From Azorhizobium doebereinerae UFLA1-100 (lineage in GTDB: Bacteria; Pseudomonadota; Alphaproteobacteria; Rhizobiales; Xanthobacteraceae), in the NCBI RefSeq assembly GCF_000473085.1, contig NZ_AXBA01000013.1, forward strand, positions 116,211-180,210: DNA of 64,000 nt. The letters are read 5' to 3'. Position 1 is the first letter of the stretch; every line of letters begins with the position of its first letter. The notes under the pieces are model-generated. The model searched no databases. It had not been told where the DNA came from and saw only the letters and a list, made by a program, of their open reading frames with translations. Of the stretch, positions 30,236 to 38,660 are shown piece after piece. A program made the position numbers and the translations under genes.

Positions 30236-30673
30236 TCAGCCGAGCGAGCCCCAGAGAAGAACCAGGGTGGCGATGATGCCGAGCCCCGTGCGCACCATGT
30301 GCAACTGCCCCCAGATGGCAATCAGGCGCACGCTCTCGGGCCCGGCCTTGCCGTCGGGAATGGCCATCAGCCGCCGGTTGGTCGGCATGATGCCGATGAG
30401 CGTGAACGGCCAGTTGGCCAGCAGCAGCACGCCGCCCGCCAGGAACCGCCAGCTCCCCGACGCGGCGAAGGCCGCCATGCCGAGCAGAAAGCCCGCCAGC
30501 GCCAGCGTCGCCTGCATGGCGAATCCCCGCGCATAGGCCGGCTTCCACTGCGCCAGCATGGCGCCGGGGGCCAGCCGCAGGCGGGCGGGCTGCTCGGCGA
30601 CATTGATATAGAAGGCGGCACCGGCGAACAGGGCCGCATCCACCAGGGCAAGTTGGCCCCACACCATCTCCAT
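30236..30673 (-). CDS. DUF1772 family membrane protein
   Basis: A 145-residue protein with four hydrophobic segments. Family marks are GAAFYINVAEQPARL in the first part, a Trp/Lys-rich PAYARGFAMQA stretch, and the PFTLIGIMPTNRRLM loop typical of DUF1772 (anthrone oxygenase-like) proteins. GAGGGGAATGG precedes the start at 30673. It sits between ruvC and ruvA on the same strand with tight spacing (31 and 21 bases). No enzymatic role can be assigned; the operon position in a recombination locus is unexpected for a membrane protein. Confidence 0.82.
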   Translation of the reverse strand: MEMVWGQLALVDAALFAGAAFYINVAEQPARLRLAPGAMLAQWKPAYARGFAMQATLALAGFLLGMAAFAASGSWRFLAGGVLLLANWPFTLIGIMPTNRRLMAIPDGKAGPESVRLIAIWGQLHMVRTGLGIIATLVLLWGSLG

Positions 30674-30704
30674 TCCCCTCCCCGGGCCGATCCCCGCCGC
30701 CATC

Positions 30705-31214
30705 CTACAGCGCGGCACGCCGCAGTGCAGCGGCGCCGCGATGATGCGCATGGGTGATGGCCACGGCGAGCGCGTCGGCCGCATCCTCGGTCTCGGGCGT
30801 GGCCTTGGGCAGCAGCACGCCGATCATCATGCGGATTTGCGCCTTCTCCGCCCGGCCGGCGCCCACCACCGTCTTCTTCACCAGCAGCGGCGCATATTCC
30901 GCCACCGGCAGGCCCACCTGCGCCGGCGCCAGCATGACCACGCCGCGCGCCTGCCCGAGCTTGAGTGTGGACGCGGGGTTCATGTTCACGAAGGTTTCCT
31001 CCACCGCCGCCTCCTGCGGCAGGTGGCGGGCGAGCACCTCGGATAGTCCGCGATGCAGGATCGCGAGGCGTTCCGCCATGGGCGCCGCCTCGGGAGGAAG
31101 GATGGTGCCGCACGCGACGTAGGACAGGCGCGAGCCCTCCGCCTCGATCACGCCCCAGCCCGTGCGGCGCAGTCCCGGATCAAAGCCGATGATGCGAATC
31201 ATGCCTGTTGCCAT
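30705..31214 (-). CDS. ruvC: Crossover junction endodeoxyribonuclease RuvC
   Basis: RuvC resolves Holliday junctions by paired nicks. The acidic catalytic residues are visible: Asp12 in [16 protein letters not shown], Glu in [14 protein letters not shown], and the C-terminal pair in [20 protein letters not shown]. Length from ATG 31214 is 169 residues, right for the family; starts at GTG 31235 or ATG 31202 cannot be excluded. It heads the ruv gene set and is flanked by a large PodJ-like gene on the same strand. Confidence 0.95.
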   Translation of the reverse strand: MATGMIRIIGFDPGLRRTGWGVIEAEGSRLSYVACGTILPPEAAPMAERLAILHRGLSEVLARHLPQEAAVEETFVNMNPASTLKLGQARGVVMLAPAQVGLPVAEYAPLLVKKTVVGAGRAEKAQIRMMIGVLLPKATPETEDAADALAVAITHAHHRGAAALRRAAL

Positions 31215-31256
31215 GGCGCCAACCTGCGCCGTCACATCGCCGGACGCCAGCAGGCC

Positions 31257-33650
31257 TCACCGGGAGGCGGACTTGCGCGGCAGCGTGTCGGCGGGGCCGG
31301 CCACTTCCCATTCAGGCCGGACCGGCACGGTGTTGGCGCTCTCGACCGCCTTGCCGGGCACGAAGGCGGCAGCCGCGGCCTTGGCCCGCTCGACCACGCC
31401 GCCTTCCGCCTTGTTCGCCACGTCGTCGCGCTTGCGGGCGCTCTCCGTGTCGCCCTGGTTGGCGGCGAGCGAGAACCATTTCCAGGCTTCCGCGCGGTCC
31501 ACCGCGCCGGCCAAGCCGCGCGCATAGACCACGCCCAGGTTGTACTGGCTGTCGCGCAGGCCGAGTTCGGCCGCCTTGCGGAACCAGTTCACCGCGTTCT
31601 GCCAGTCCGGCTTGCCGTCGATGCCGTCGGAATACAGCACGCCCAGATTGTGCATGGCGCGCAGATTGCCGTGGTCGGCGGCCCATTGGTAGAGGCGCCG
31701 GGCCTCGGCGAGGTTGCGGGTACCGTATTCATACATGCTGCCGAGCCGGTAGGCCGCCGGCACGGAGCCGCGCGAGGCGGCGAACGCCAGCCACCTCATG
31801 GCCGCGCCGCTGTCCACGTCGGTGCCCTTGCCGTCCGCATAGCGGATACCGACCTCGCAGGCGGCGTCCGCATCGCCGGCGATGGCCGCCTGCTTCAGCG
31901 CGGCCGGCCCCACGGGCGGCGGCAGCGTGCCGAGCAGGGCCTTGTCCACCGGCGCGCCGCCACCCAGCGCGGCGATGGCGGGGGCGGACACCACCGCCTG
32001 GAGGCTGAGGCCCGCGCCGTCGCGCTGGGTCAGCTTCAGCGTCACGAAGCCCAGGCCGGCCGCCACCAGCGCCACGGCACCGATCCGAGCCGCCACGTTG
32101 AGGCGGCGGGTCGACCTGCGCTTGCGCTCCAGCGCCGCGCCCTTCTCCCGGTCTTCCGCCCGGTCCGCGGCCGCGACCCAATCGACCCGGACGCCCGGCG
32201 CGCCCTCCTCGGCGGCGGTCTCCATCAAGGCCGCCTCCAGCGCCGCCACATGGCGCGATGCCCAGTCCGCACCCGGCTTCAAGGCACCGAGATCCAGCCG
32301 CTCGTCCGCGAACGGGCGCACATGGGCGCGCCGCCGCTGCTCGGCCGTGGCCAGCATCTCACGCAATTCGCCCTGCCAGGGCGCCTCGGTGACCTGCCAG
32401 ACCGGCACCGCCTCTTGCGTCGGACGACCTTGCGCGGGGCGGGTGCCGACCTCGTCCGCAAGTTGGGCCAGGAGAGAAGCTAATTCGTCCCGCGGCTCCC
32501 GCCGGGGCCAGTCCACCAAGGGGGCGGCAGGCAAGGACACCATCGGCGCCGCGCGGCCGGCAATCTCCTCGTCGTCCAGTTCGGCATCGTCCACGACGTC
32601 GTCCATCGGCTCCAGCGCAGCGCCGTGCGCGGCCGGCAGGTCGGCAGGGACGTCCTCCCGGTCTTCGAGATCGGCCGCCACCGGGCTGACGGGATCCTGT
32701 GCATCCACCCCGGCGACCGGGAGAGCGACAGGGAGAACCTGCGGCAGCGGCGCCGCATCGTCAGCCGCCGGATCGATGGACCCGCGGTGCAAACGCTGAA
32801 TTTCGCCAGTGAGCCCCTTCAGGAGGCTCTCGATGCCGTCGAGCCGGGCCAATTGCTGATTGGCGTTCCCCATGCGCTCGGTCAGCGTCACAAGGTGACG
32901 CTCGAGCACGCCGACCAGCGGTGCCAGGGCCTCCACCTCGACGGTCTCGCCCTGGTCCATGCGGTCGAGCAAGACCGTGATGCGGGCGGCAAGCCCCTCG
33001 TCGCGGCCAGCGCCGAGGGCGCGCACGTCCTGCGAGAGCGTGTCGAGACGCTCGCGCAAGGCAACGAGTTCGCCGGCGACCGGAGGCTGCGTCTCGCGCG
33101 CGGCGGCAAAGAGTTCGAGCCGTTCCTCCAGGCGTTCCAGCGCCTCGGACGCCGCGCGGCCGAAATCCGCGCCGGCATGGGTAATCGCCGCAGCGGCCTG
33201 CGCGCCCGCCTGCTCCAGCCGTTGCGCGGCCTCCGCCTCATCGGCCGGAGCCGGGACCCGGGCAAGGACGATGCCGATCAGGTCCTTCAGTTCCGCCGTC
33301 TGGCGCTGGAGCCGGGCGATGGCGATGGGGTCGACGGATTTGGCGTCGATCAGGTCCAGCTTCCGCGACAGCACCGCGACGGCCGCAGCCATGGCGACGG
33401 CCGGCATGTCGCTTTGCGGCTCCGGCGCAAGGTCGCTCGGCGTGGCGTCGGCCGGGGCCATCGGCGGTTCGGCGGACGGTGCCTCGGCACAGGCGGGTGC
33501 CTCGGGAATGGGGGCGAAGGCGTAGGTGCTGCGCAGGCGCTCCACCTCGCTCCGCAGATGCTCGATGGTCCAGGGAGAGAGGACAGCCTCCGCCGACGGC
33601 GCCGCAGCGCTCATGTTCGCCATGTACATGGTACCGTCACCGCGACCCAT
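31257..33650 (-). CDS. PodJ-like coiled-coil membrane protein with periplasmic Sel1 repeats
   Basis: A 797-residue protein in three parts. A long acidic, Ala/Glu-rich cytoplasmic region (about 1-500) has coiled-coil stretches (LEQAGAQAAAAI, EALERLEERLELFAAARE, LVALRERLDTLSQDVRAL). A single membrane helix near 522-540 follows a basic patch (ALERKRRSTRRLNV). The periplasmic tail has at least four Sel1-type repeats (AACEVGIRYADGKGTDVDS, the AAYRLGSMYEYGTRNLAEA unit, AMHNLGVLYSDGID, DSQYNLGVVYARGL). This is the layout of the Caulobacter polar factor PodJ, shorter and without a terminal peptidoglycan-binding domain. GGGAGGCGGAC before ATG 33650 sets the start. Its promoter has GANTC and CtrA-like sites. 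Homology to PodJ is by architecture. Confidence 0.75.
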   Translation of the reverse strand: MGRGDGTMYMANMSAAAPSAEAVLSPWTIEHLRSEVERLRSTYAFAPIPEAPACAEAPSAEPPMAPADATPSDLAPEPQSDMPAVAMAAAVAVLSRKLDLIDAKSVDPIAIARLQRQTAELKDLIGIVLARVPAPADEAEAAQRLEQAGAQAAAAITHAGADFGRAASEALERLEERLELFAAARETQPPVAGELVALRERLDTLSQDVRALGAGRDEGLAARITVLLDRMDQGETVEVEALAPLVGVLERHLVTLTERMGNANQQLARLDGIESLLKGLTGEIQRLHRGSIDPAADDAAPLPQVLPVALPVAGVDAQDPVSPVAADLEDREDVPADLPAAHGAALEPMDDVVDDAELDDEEIAGRAAPMVSLPAAPLVDWPRREPRDELASLLAQLADEVGTRPAQGRPTQEAVPVWQVTEAPWQGELREMLATAEQRRRAHVRPFADERLDLGALKPGADWASRHVAALEAALMETAAEEGAPGVRVDWVAAADRAEDREKGAALERKRRSTRRLNVAARIGAVALVAAGLGFVTLKLTQRDGAGLSLQAVVSAPAIAALGGGAPVDKALLGTLPPPVGPAALKQAAIAGDADAACEVGIRYADGKGTDVDSGAAMRWLAFAASRGSVPAAYRLGSMYEYGTRNLAEARRLYQWAADHGNLRAMHNLGVLYSDGIDGKPDWQNAVNWFRKAAELGLRDSQYNLGVVYARGLAGAVDRAEAWKWFSLAANQGDTESARKRDDVANKAEGGVVERAKAAAAAFVPGKAVESANTVPVRPEWEVAGPADTLPRKSASR

Positions 33651-33694
33651 GTCCGCCTCCCAGGTCGGCGCGGGCGATGCCCGTCGTGCCCCGC

Positions 33695-33752
33695 GACTCA
33701 TCCGCGAATCGCTTGCAGCAGCATCCGGATCTTTTGGTAAACGGACCCTTAA
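33695..33752 (-). promoter_or_regulatory. Cell-cycle-type control region of the PodJ-like gene (two GANTC sites, CtrA-like box)
   Basis: GACTC (33695-33699) and GAATC (33706-33710) match the CcrM methylation motif GANTC and lie 45-60 bases upstream of the start codon. TAAA-N7-TTAA at 33738-33752 differs by one base from the CtrA consensus TTAA-N7-TTAA. GANTC is short enough to occur by chance, so the grouping is the evidence. Confidence 0.45.
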
Positions 33753-33786
33753 CCGTTGAAAAGACGGGATGCGTAACGGTTACTTT
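33750..33786 (+). promoter_or_regulatory. Candidate MerR-type promoter with perfect 8-bp dyad
   Basis: TAACCGTT (33750-33757) and AACGGTTA (33775-33782) form a perfect inverted repeat with a 17-base spacer. TTGAAA (33756-33761) and TACTTT (33781-33786) are spaced 19 bases apart, the stretched spacing typical of MerR-activated promoters, reading toward the MerR gene 143 bases downstream. Confidence 0.55.
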
Positions 33787-33928
33787 CCCTTACGGAGCCT
33801 GCAACACGCTCCCCCTATGCGTCAGAGCAGCGTACCTAAATTCCCCAAGGGGCACTTGGATCCACCCGATGCGGGCCGCTCACGGCCGGGTTTTCGGGGC
33901 CGGATCCAGCTCACAAAAGGAGAATTGG

Positions 33929-34348
33929 ATGGACGCGAACGCTTTCGATGTGCTCAGCCCGTCGTCGGTCACCGGCCGATCTTATGCGGCCGAAGACGTC
34001 CATACGATCGGCGACCTTGCCCGGGAGTTCGGCATCACCCTGCGCGCGCTCCGTTTCTATGAGGACAAGGGACTGCTGTCTCCGCGCCGCGAAGGTCTCG
34101 CTCGCCTCTATTCCCCCGCCGACCGCGAACGCCTCACGGTCATCCTCAAGGGCAAGCGCCTCGGCTTCACCCTCGCCGAGATCCGCTCCCTGGTGGCCGC
34201 GCATGAAGGCCAGGGCGGCCGTGACCTCGCCCTCACCCGCGACCGCTGCCTCACCCAGCTCAGCCAGCTGGAGCGTCAGCGCGCCGAGATCGACGCCGCA
34301 ATCACCGAACTGCGCGATACCGCCGAACGCCTCGCCGCCGCGGCCTGA
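33929..34348 (+). CDS. MerR family transcriptional regulator
   Basis: A 139-residue regulator. The winged-helix MerR domain runs from about residue 25: HTIGDLAREFGITLRALRFYEDKGLL, then SPRREGLARLYSPADRERL (one continuous domain). A short antiparallel coiled coil follows (LTRDRCLTQLSQLERQRAEIDAAI). Only one Cys is present and there is no metal-binding tail, so it is not a MerR/CueR-type metal sensor. AAAAGGAGA before ATG 33929 is a strong ribosome site. A perfect dyad with 19-base promoter spacing upstream suggests autoregulation. A terminator follows directly. Confidence 0.88.
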   Translation: MDANAFDVLSPSSVTGRSYAAEDVHTIGDLAREFGITLRALRFYEDKGLLSPRREGLARLYSPADRERLTVILKGKRLGFTLAEIRSLVAAHEGQGGRDLALTRDRCLTQLSQLERQRAEIDAAITELRDTAERLAAAA

Positions 34349-34363
34349 GGCTCCACGTCCATT

Positions 34364-34397
34364 AAAAAAGCCCGGCTCATCGAGCCGGGCTTTTTTT
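34364..34397. terminator. Strong bidirectional terminator between the MerR gene and yebC
   Basis: Stem gcccggctc / gagccgggc with a three-base loop, an A6 run on the left and a T7 run on the right. It serves both convergent genes. Confidence 0.95.
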
Positions 34398-34434
34398 GTC
34401 TGTCCACAGGAGGCTGGCCGCGAAGGCCGGCCGC

Positions 34435-35181
34435 TCACGCGCTGATCTTCTCCATCAGCGCGTCGGAAAGCTCGAAGTTCGCGGTGACGTGCTGCACGTC
34501 GTCATTGTCCTGGAGCGTCTCCACTAGGCGCAGCAGCTTCTCGCCGGTCTCGTCATCCACCGCGACGGTATTCTGAGGCCGCCAGATCAGGCTGGCTTTG
34601 CGCGGCTCGCCGAACTTGGCCTCCAGCGCGCGCTGCACGTCCGCCAGGCTCTCCACCGCGCAGACCACCTCGTGCCCGTCCTCGGACGAATTCACGTCCT
34701 CCGCGCCGGCGTCGATGGCCACTTCCAGCAGGGCGTCCGCGTCGATCTTGCCGGCGTCGTATTCGATGGCGCCGAGGCGATCGAACATGAAGGACACCGA
34801 GCCGGTTTCGGCGAGGTTGCCGCCCGACTTGGTGAAATAGGACCGCACTTCCGACGCCGTCCGGTTGCGGTTGTCGGTGAGCGCCTCGACGATGACGGCG
34901 ACGCCACCCGGGCCATAGCCCTCGTAGCGGATCTCGTCATAATTCTCGCCGTCCGCACCGGACGCCTTCTTGATGGCGCGCTCGATATTGTCCTTGGGCA
35001 TGTTCTCGGCCCGGGCGGCGAGGATCGCCGCGCGCAGGCGCGCGTTCATGTTCGGGTCGGGCAGGCCCATCTTGGCCGCGACGGTGATCTCGCGCGCCAG
35101 CTTGGAGAACAGCTTGGACCGCACCGCGTCCTGCCGCCCCTTGCGGTGCATGATGTTCTTAAACTGTGAATGTCCGGCCAT
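34435..35181 (-). CDS. yebC: YebC/PmpR family protein
   Basis: A 248-residue member of the YebC family, known as a DNA-binding regulator in some species and recently linked to relief of ribosome stalling. Core signatures: [76 protein letters not shown], and [20 protein letters not shown] before ATG 35181 fixes the start. Closeness to ruvC is a conserved feature in many bacteria (yebC-ruvC), here separated by the PodJ-like and MerR genes. Confidence 0.95.
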   Translation of the reverse strand: MAGHSQFKNIMHRKGRQDAVRSKLFSKLAREITVAAKMGLPDPNMNARLRAAILAARAENMPKDNIERAIKKASGADGENYDEIRYEGYGPGGVAVIVEALTDNRNRTASEVRSYFTKSGGNLAETGSVSFMFDRLGAIEYDAGKIDADALLEVAIDAGAEDVNSSEDGHEVVCAVESLADVQRALEAKFGEPRKASLIWRPQNTVAVDDETGEKLLRLVETLQDNDDVQHVTANFELSDALMEKISA

Positions 35182-35363
35182 CGCCGCCTCCCAAATCCTA
35201 CCCGATCGCTCCCGCGCGCCTGCCTGGCGGTCTGCCGGCGGACATCCGGTCCCCGCCGCGGCAGGGCCGAATGGTCGAGCGCCGCCCGGAGCGATCCCGA
35301 TCCACTGCGCGCGCCTTATAGGTCCGTCAGGCGGCAAAGGGCAAGAAAGCCGCCCAGGCCGCC

Positions 35364-36188
35364 TCAGCCCTCCCAGAAGCTCGGCCGTGCCTCCGAAAGC
35401 CCGCCGCCGAGCCGGACCGCCGCCACGTGGCGGGCGAGGCCCGTGGCCGGGTCCGTCTCCACCGCGACGCCGCACAGCGCCGCCGGCCCCGCCGCCGGCT
35501 CGAAGCGGCCGGCGCCGATCTTGCGGGTGAAACGGCGGAGCGGCTCTTCCTTGTCCATGCCGATCACGCCGTCATAGCTGCCGCACATGCCAGCGTCGGT
35601 CATGTAGGCCGTGCCGCCGGACAGGATGCGGTAGTCGGCCGTGGGCACATGGGTGTGGGTGCCCACCACGAGGCTGACGCGGCCGTCGCAATAATGGCCG
35701 AAGGCCTGCTTCTCGCTGGTGGTCTCGGCGTGGAAGTCCACCACGATGGCATCCGCCACCCGCCCCAGTTCGACGCCGTCGAGCGCGCGGTCGAGCGCGG
35801 CGAAGGGATCGTCCAGCGGGTCCATGAAGGTGCGGCCCATCACGTTGACCACCAGCGCCCGCCCGCCGTTGCGCGTGTCCACGAGGGCCGCGCCGCGCCC
35901 CGGCGTGCCGGCGGGATAGTTGCAGGGGCGTACCAGGGCGTCCGTCCGCTCGATGAAGACGAGCGCCTCGCGCTGGTCGAAGGCATGGTTCCCGAGCGTC
36001 ACCGCGTCGGCGCCGGCGGCGCGGATGTCGGCATAGATGGCCTCGGTGATCCCGAAGCCGCCGGCGGCATTCTCGCCGTTCACCACCACGAGGTCGAGCG
36101 CCCAGTCCGACACCAGCCCGGGAAGCCCGCTCGTCACCACGTCGCGGCCGGTGCGGCCGACCACGTCACCGAGGAAGAGAATGCGCAT
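35364..36188 (-). CDS. YmdB family metallophosphoesterase
   Basis: A calcineurin-like phosphoesterase of 274 residues of the TIGR00282/YmdB family, whose characterised members hydrolyse 2',3'-cyclic nucleotides. Metal-ligand motifs are [10 protein letters not shown] (Asp8), [10 protein letters not shown] (Asn/Glu), TLGNHAFDQ (Asn-His), [18 protein letters not shown] and [11 protein letters not shown]. The typical [16 protein letters not shown] block follows. It overlaps the end of fau by 23 bases, so the pair is co-transcribed from the zapA side. Confidence 0.9.
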   Translation of the reverse strand: MRILFLGDVVGRTGRDVVTSGLPGLVSDWALDLVVVNGENAAGGFGITEAIYADIRAAGADAVTLGNHAFDQREALVFIERTDALVRPCNYPAGTPGRGAALVDTRNGGRALVVNVMGRTFMDPLDDPFAALDRALDGVELGRVADAIVVDFHAETTSEKQAFGHYCDGRVSLVVGTHTHVPTADYRILSGGTAYMTDAGMCGSYDGVIGMDKEEPLRRFTRKIGAGRFEPAAGPAALCGVAVETDPATGLARHVAAVRLGGGLSEARPSFWEG

Positions 36189-36789
36189 GCGACCCGCCGA
36201 ATGGAAAAAATCCCGCTTCCGTTATCATCCCATCGAGCGGTTCGTCATGGGGTTCGGCGGGTATCGCGTCGGTTTCCTGGCAGGCGAAGGCCAGGCCGAA
36301 CGCCCGGATCGGCTTCTGCCGCCGTAGCAGGGCGAGCGTGCGGTCGTAATATCCCGCTCCGTAGCCGATCCGCGCACCCGCCCGGTCGAACACGGCCAGC
36401 GGCACGATCACGTCGTCCGGCAGCACGTCAGGCGCATGCGCCTGCGGCGTCGGGATGGCGTAGGCGCCGGTGGGCACGAGCGGGTCGTCCATGTGCCAAA
36501 GGCGGAAGATCAGCGGTCGGTCGCGCCCGACGATCACCGGCAGCGCCAGCGCGACGCCGACCTCCCGTAGACGGCGGGCCAGCGGCGCGGTGTCGATCTC
36601 GTCGCCGAACGGCGCGAACAGCGCGACCGTGCGGCCCAGGACCGGCGACAAGGCACCGAACGCAGCGGCTGCCGCCGCCTCGGAGGCCTGCGTGCGCATG
36701 GCTTGGCCCATGGCGGCCCGGCGAGACAGGGCCTCGGACCGCAGGCGCGCTTTTTGCGCGCGGGGTGTCGGGAAAGAAAGGGTGGCCAT
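36166..36789 (-). CDS. fau: 5-formyltetrahydrofolate cyclo-ligase
   Basis: Converts 5-formyl-THF to methenyl-THF with ATP, restoring one-carbon carriers. The 207-residue product has RAQKARLRSEALSRR at the N-terminus, PVLGRTVALFAPFGDEIDT, and the nucleotide/metal signature DRAGARIGYGAGYYDRTL near residue 150. ATG 36789 is selected as the family-like start. It lies directly downstream of the 6S RNA and zapA, the widely conserved zapA-ssrS-fau (ygfA) order. Confidence 0.93.
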   Translation of the reverse strand: MATLSFPTPRAQKARLRSEALSRRAAMGQAMRTQASEAAAAAAFGALSPVLGRTVALFAPFGDEIDTAPLARRLREVGVALALPVIVGRDRPLIFRLWHMDDPLVPTGAYAIPTPQAHAPDVLPDDVIVPLAVFDRAGARIGYGAGYYDRTLALLRRQKPIRAFGLAFACQETDAIPAEPHDEPLDGMITEAGFFPFGGSHAHSLPR

Positions 36790-36819
36790 AAAGATCTGAA
36801 GAGTGCGGAGCCGCAAAAG

Positions 36820-36970
36820 CCGTCGGAACTCGATCCCGGGAAACCTACAACGTAGGTGGGCGCCGTATGTCCAAGCCCACGGGCGAGGTCAGGTACAGCT
36901 CCCTTAAGGATCGATAAGGCCCCGGGGAAATGTTTCCTAACGAGCCCCGCAGCCCCGCTTCCGGAATGTA
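36820..36970 (-). ncRNA. ssrS: 6S RNA
   Basis: 6S RNA binds sigma-70 RNA polymerase as an open-promoter mimic. The minus strand between zapA and fau holds the expected roughly 150-nt rod: terminal pairing of ttccgg with agttccg, a GC-rich 5' arm (aagcggggctgcggggctcg), the central-bubble side ttaggaaacatttccccggg, and a 3' arm with gggagctgtacctgacct and the cctacgttgtagg hairpin. Sequence and the zapA-6S-fau position both match alphaproteobacterial 6S RNA. The ends are estimated to within about 10 bases. Confidence 0.88.
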
Positions 36971-37031
36971 GGGGGTCCAGCGTCCGAGCGCCAGGGGCAA
37001 TCGGGCGCCATTCCCGGCAATCGCGAGCCGG

Positions 37032-37415
37032 CTATCCCATGCCCACGACGGTCTTCTCGCGCGGAGCAAGATCGACGGCGAGGCGTTCGATGCGCTCGGC
37101 CACCTCGTCGATGGTGCGGGCCACCGCCTCCTCGCCCGCTTCCAGGCGCGCCAGCGCGGAGGCGCGGGCGTCACGCTGGCCCTCTAGATCGCTTTCCAAC
37201 GCGCGGATGCGGTTGCGGGCCTCGGCCAGTTCGTCGGAGATGGTGATGGCGGCCATCACCGTCAGCCGCTGGTCGCCGATCTCGCCGAAGGTGGTACGCA
37301 GCTGATTGATGCGCGCATCGATGTCCCGTCCGAGGCGCATCAGGTGCTCCTCCTGGCCCTCGTCGCAGGCCATGCGGTAATAGCGTCCGGCTATGGTGAC
37401 ACTGACGTGCGCCAT
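37032..37415 (-). CDS. zapA: Cell division protein ZapA
   Basis: ZapA bundles FtsZ filaments at mid-cell. The 127-residue protein has the ZapA head (MAHVSVTIAGRYYRMACDEG, HLMRLGRDIDARINQL, RLTVMAAITISDELAEA) followed by a coiled-coil tail LEGQRDARASALARLE. It begins 23 bases after the DUF4164 gene on the same strand and is followed by 6S RNA and fau. Confidence 0.95.
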   Translation of the reverse strand: MAHVSVTIAGRYYRMACDEGQEEHLMRLGRDIDARINQLRTTFGEIGDQRLTVMAAITISDELAEARNRIRALESDLEGQRDARASALARLEAGEEAVARTIDEVAERIERLAVDLAPREKTVVGMG

Positions 37416-37438
37416 CTGCCCTCACCCACCTCTTCCGT

Positions 37439-37741
37439 TCACCCGCCGTGGGTCGCGAGCACATCGCGGATCGTGGTCATGGCGACGTCGAGGCGGCGCG
37501 TCACCTCGCGGCTCACCTCCGCCACCTCGGCCGCTTCGGCGCGCGCAACGTCCAGTTCCGCCGCCAGCCGGGCGCGATCGTTGCCCAGCGCGTGAAGCTG
37601 CGCCTGGAGGGCCTCCTGGTGGCGATCCGCCTCGCGCCGGCGATCCAGCGCGTCCGACAGGCGGTCGAGCGCGACGTGGAGACGCTGGGTGGCCGCCTCG
37701 ATGGGGCCTAGTTCCGGAGGGCGTTGCTTCAGCGCATACAT
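37439..37741 (-). CDS. DUF4164 family coiled-coil protein
   Basis: A 100-residue, almost wholly helical protein (ALDRLSDALDRRREADRHQE, HALGNDRARLAAELDVARAE) that ends in REVTRRLDVAMTTIRDVL. It precedes zapA in many rhizobia, and the tight spacing (23 bases) suggests co-transcription and a role in division, possibly as a ZapB-like partner. That role is inference from position and coiled-coil content. Confidence 0.85.
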   Translation of the reverse strand: MYALKQRPPELGPIEAATQRLHVALDRLSDALDRRREADRHQEALQAQLHALGNDRARLAAELDVARAEAAEVAEVSREVTRRLDVAMTTIRDVLATHGG

Positions 37742-37898
37742 GGTTTTGCAATGTAGCCGAGTCGGAGGCTAAAGAGCCACAGGCAGGGCCGCGTCAACAC
37801 AAAAGAGAATGAAGGCATTCTTGCGCTGCCCTTGCCGGGTCGCGCGCGGGTTGCGATCATCGCCAAGGTCAAGGTTGGCCGAATGGGGAGCTGGACGG

Positions 37899-38417
37899 AT
37901 GCGGGCGCGTGGATTTCTGGTCGCCTTTTTCCTGGCAGCATCTGTTCTTCTCGCGCCGCACGCTTCCCGTTCCGCCCTCGCGGCTCCACCCGTCGCCGCC
38001 CCGACCGCCGCCCAGACGCCTGAGGCGCTGGTGAAGGACGTCTACCAGCACTATCTGGAGACCGCGCCCGACACTGTGGTGGGATTTGATTTCACCGACC
38101 CGAACGTGGCGAAGACCTATTTCGAGCCCGTCCTCGCCAAGCTGATCGCCGCCGACGCCAAGGCGGACGAGCCGAAGCTGAACTTCGACCCCTTCATCGA
38201 CGGTCAGGATTTCGAGATCAAGGCGGTCACCTACACCACGAAGCTCTCCACCAAGACGAATGCCAACGTGGTGGCGGAGTTCGAGAATTACGACGAGAAG
38301 AAGAGCATCACCTTCCGCCTGGTGCGCACGAGCGCCGGCTGGCGCATCGCTGACGTGCAGTGGGGCGGCAATCCGCAGACGCTGCGCCTGCTCGTCGGCG
38401 GCAAGCCTATGCGCTGA
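37899..38417 (+). CDS. Exported DUF3828-type protein
   Basis: A 172-residue protein with a signal peptide (about 1-32, FLVAFFLAASVLLAPHASRSALA) and a mature domain typical of DUF3828 lipocalin/cystatin-like folds: VKDVYQHYLETAP, the YFEPVLAKLIAADAK segment, LNFDPFIDGQDFEIKAV, and the final strand WRIADVQWGGNPQTLRLLV. GGGAG lies eight bases before ATG 37899. It diverges from the DUF4164-zapA operon and precedes tkt by 243 bases. Its role in the periplasm is unknown. Confidence 0.8.
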   Translation: MRARGFLVAFFLAASVLLAPHASRSALAAPPVAAPTAAQTPEALVKDVYQHYLETAPDTVVGFDFTDPNVAKTYFEPVLAKLIAADAKADEPKLNFDPFIDGQDFEIKAVTYTTKLSTKTNANVVAEFENYDEKKSITFRLVRTSAGWRIADVQWGGNPQTLRLLVGGKPMR

Positions 38418-38564
38418 AGGTTCCACGCAAGGCTCGCGGCCATCGACTGCCTGCATTTTGAGCTCGCCGCCTTTGCAGGCAAAGACCCGCAGCTTCGCGC
38501 CCTGCGACGATCCAACGCGACCACAATCCGCGCCCGCTGCCTTGACCTTGCCGTACCACTGCGT

Positions 38565-38592
38565 TTGACACCCAGCGTCGCACTGGTATCAG
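38565..38592 (+). promoter_or_regulatory. Sigma-70-like promoter of tkt
   Basis: A perfect -35 box TTGACA (38565-38570) is followed after 16 bases by TATCAG (38587-38592), 69 bases before the tkt start. It probably drives the tkt-gap-pgk-fba cluster. Confidence 0.55.
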
Positions 38593-38660
38593 TGCCGCCG
38601 CGAGGCGCTGCCTCAGCTGTCTGACCGCACTTTCCAAATGGCGCCGCCTGCGCCGGAGCT

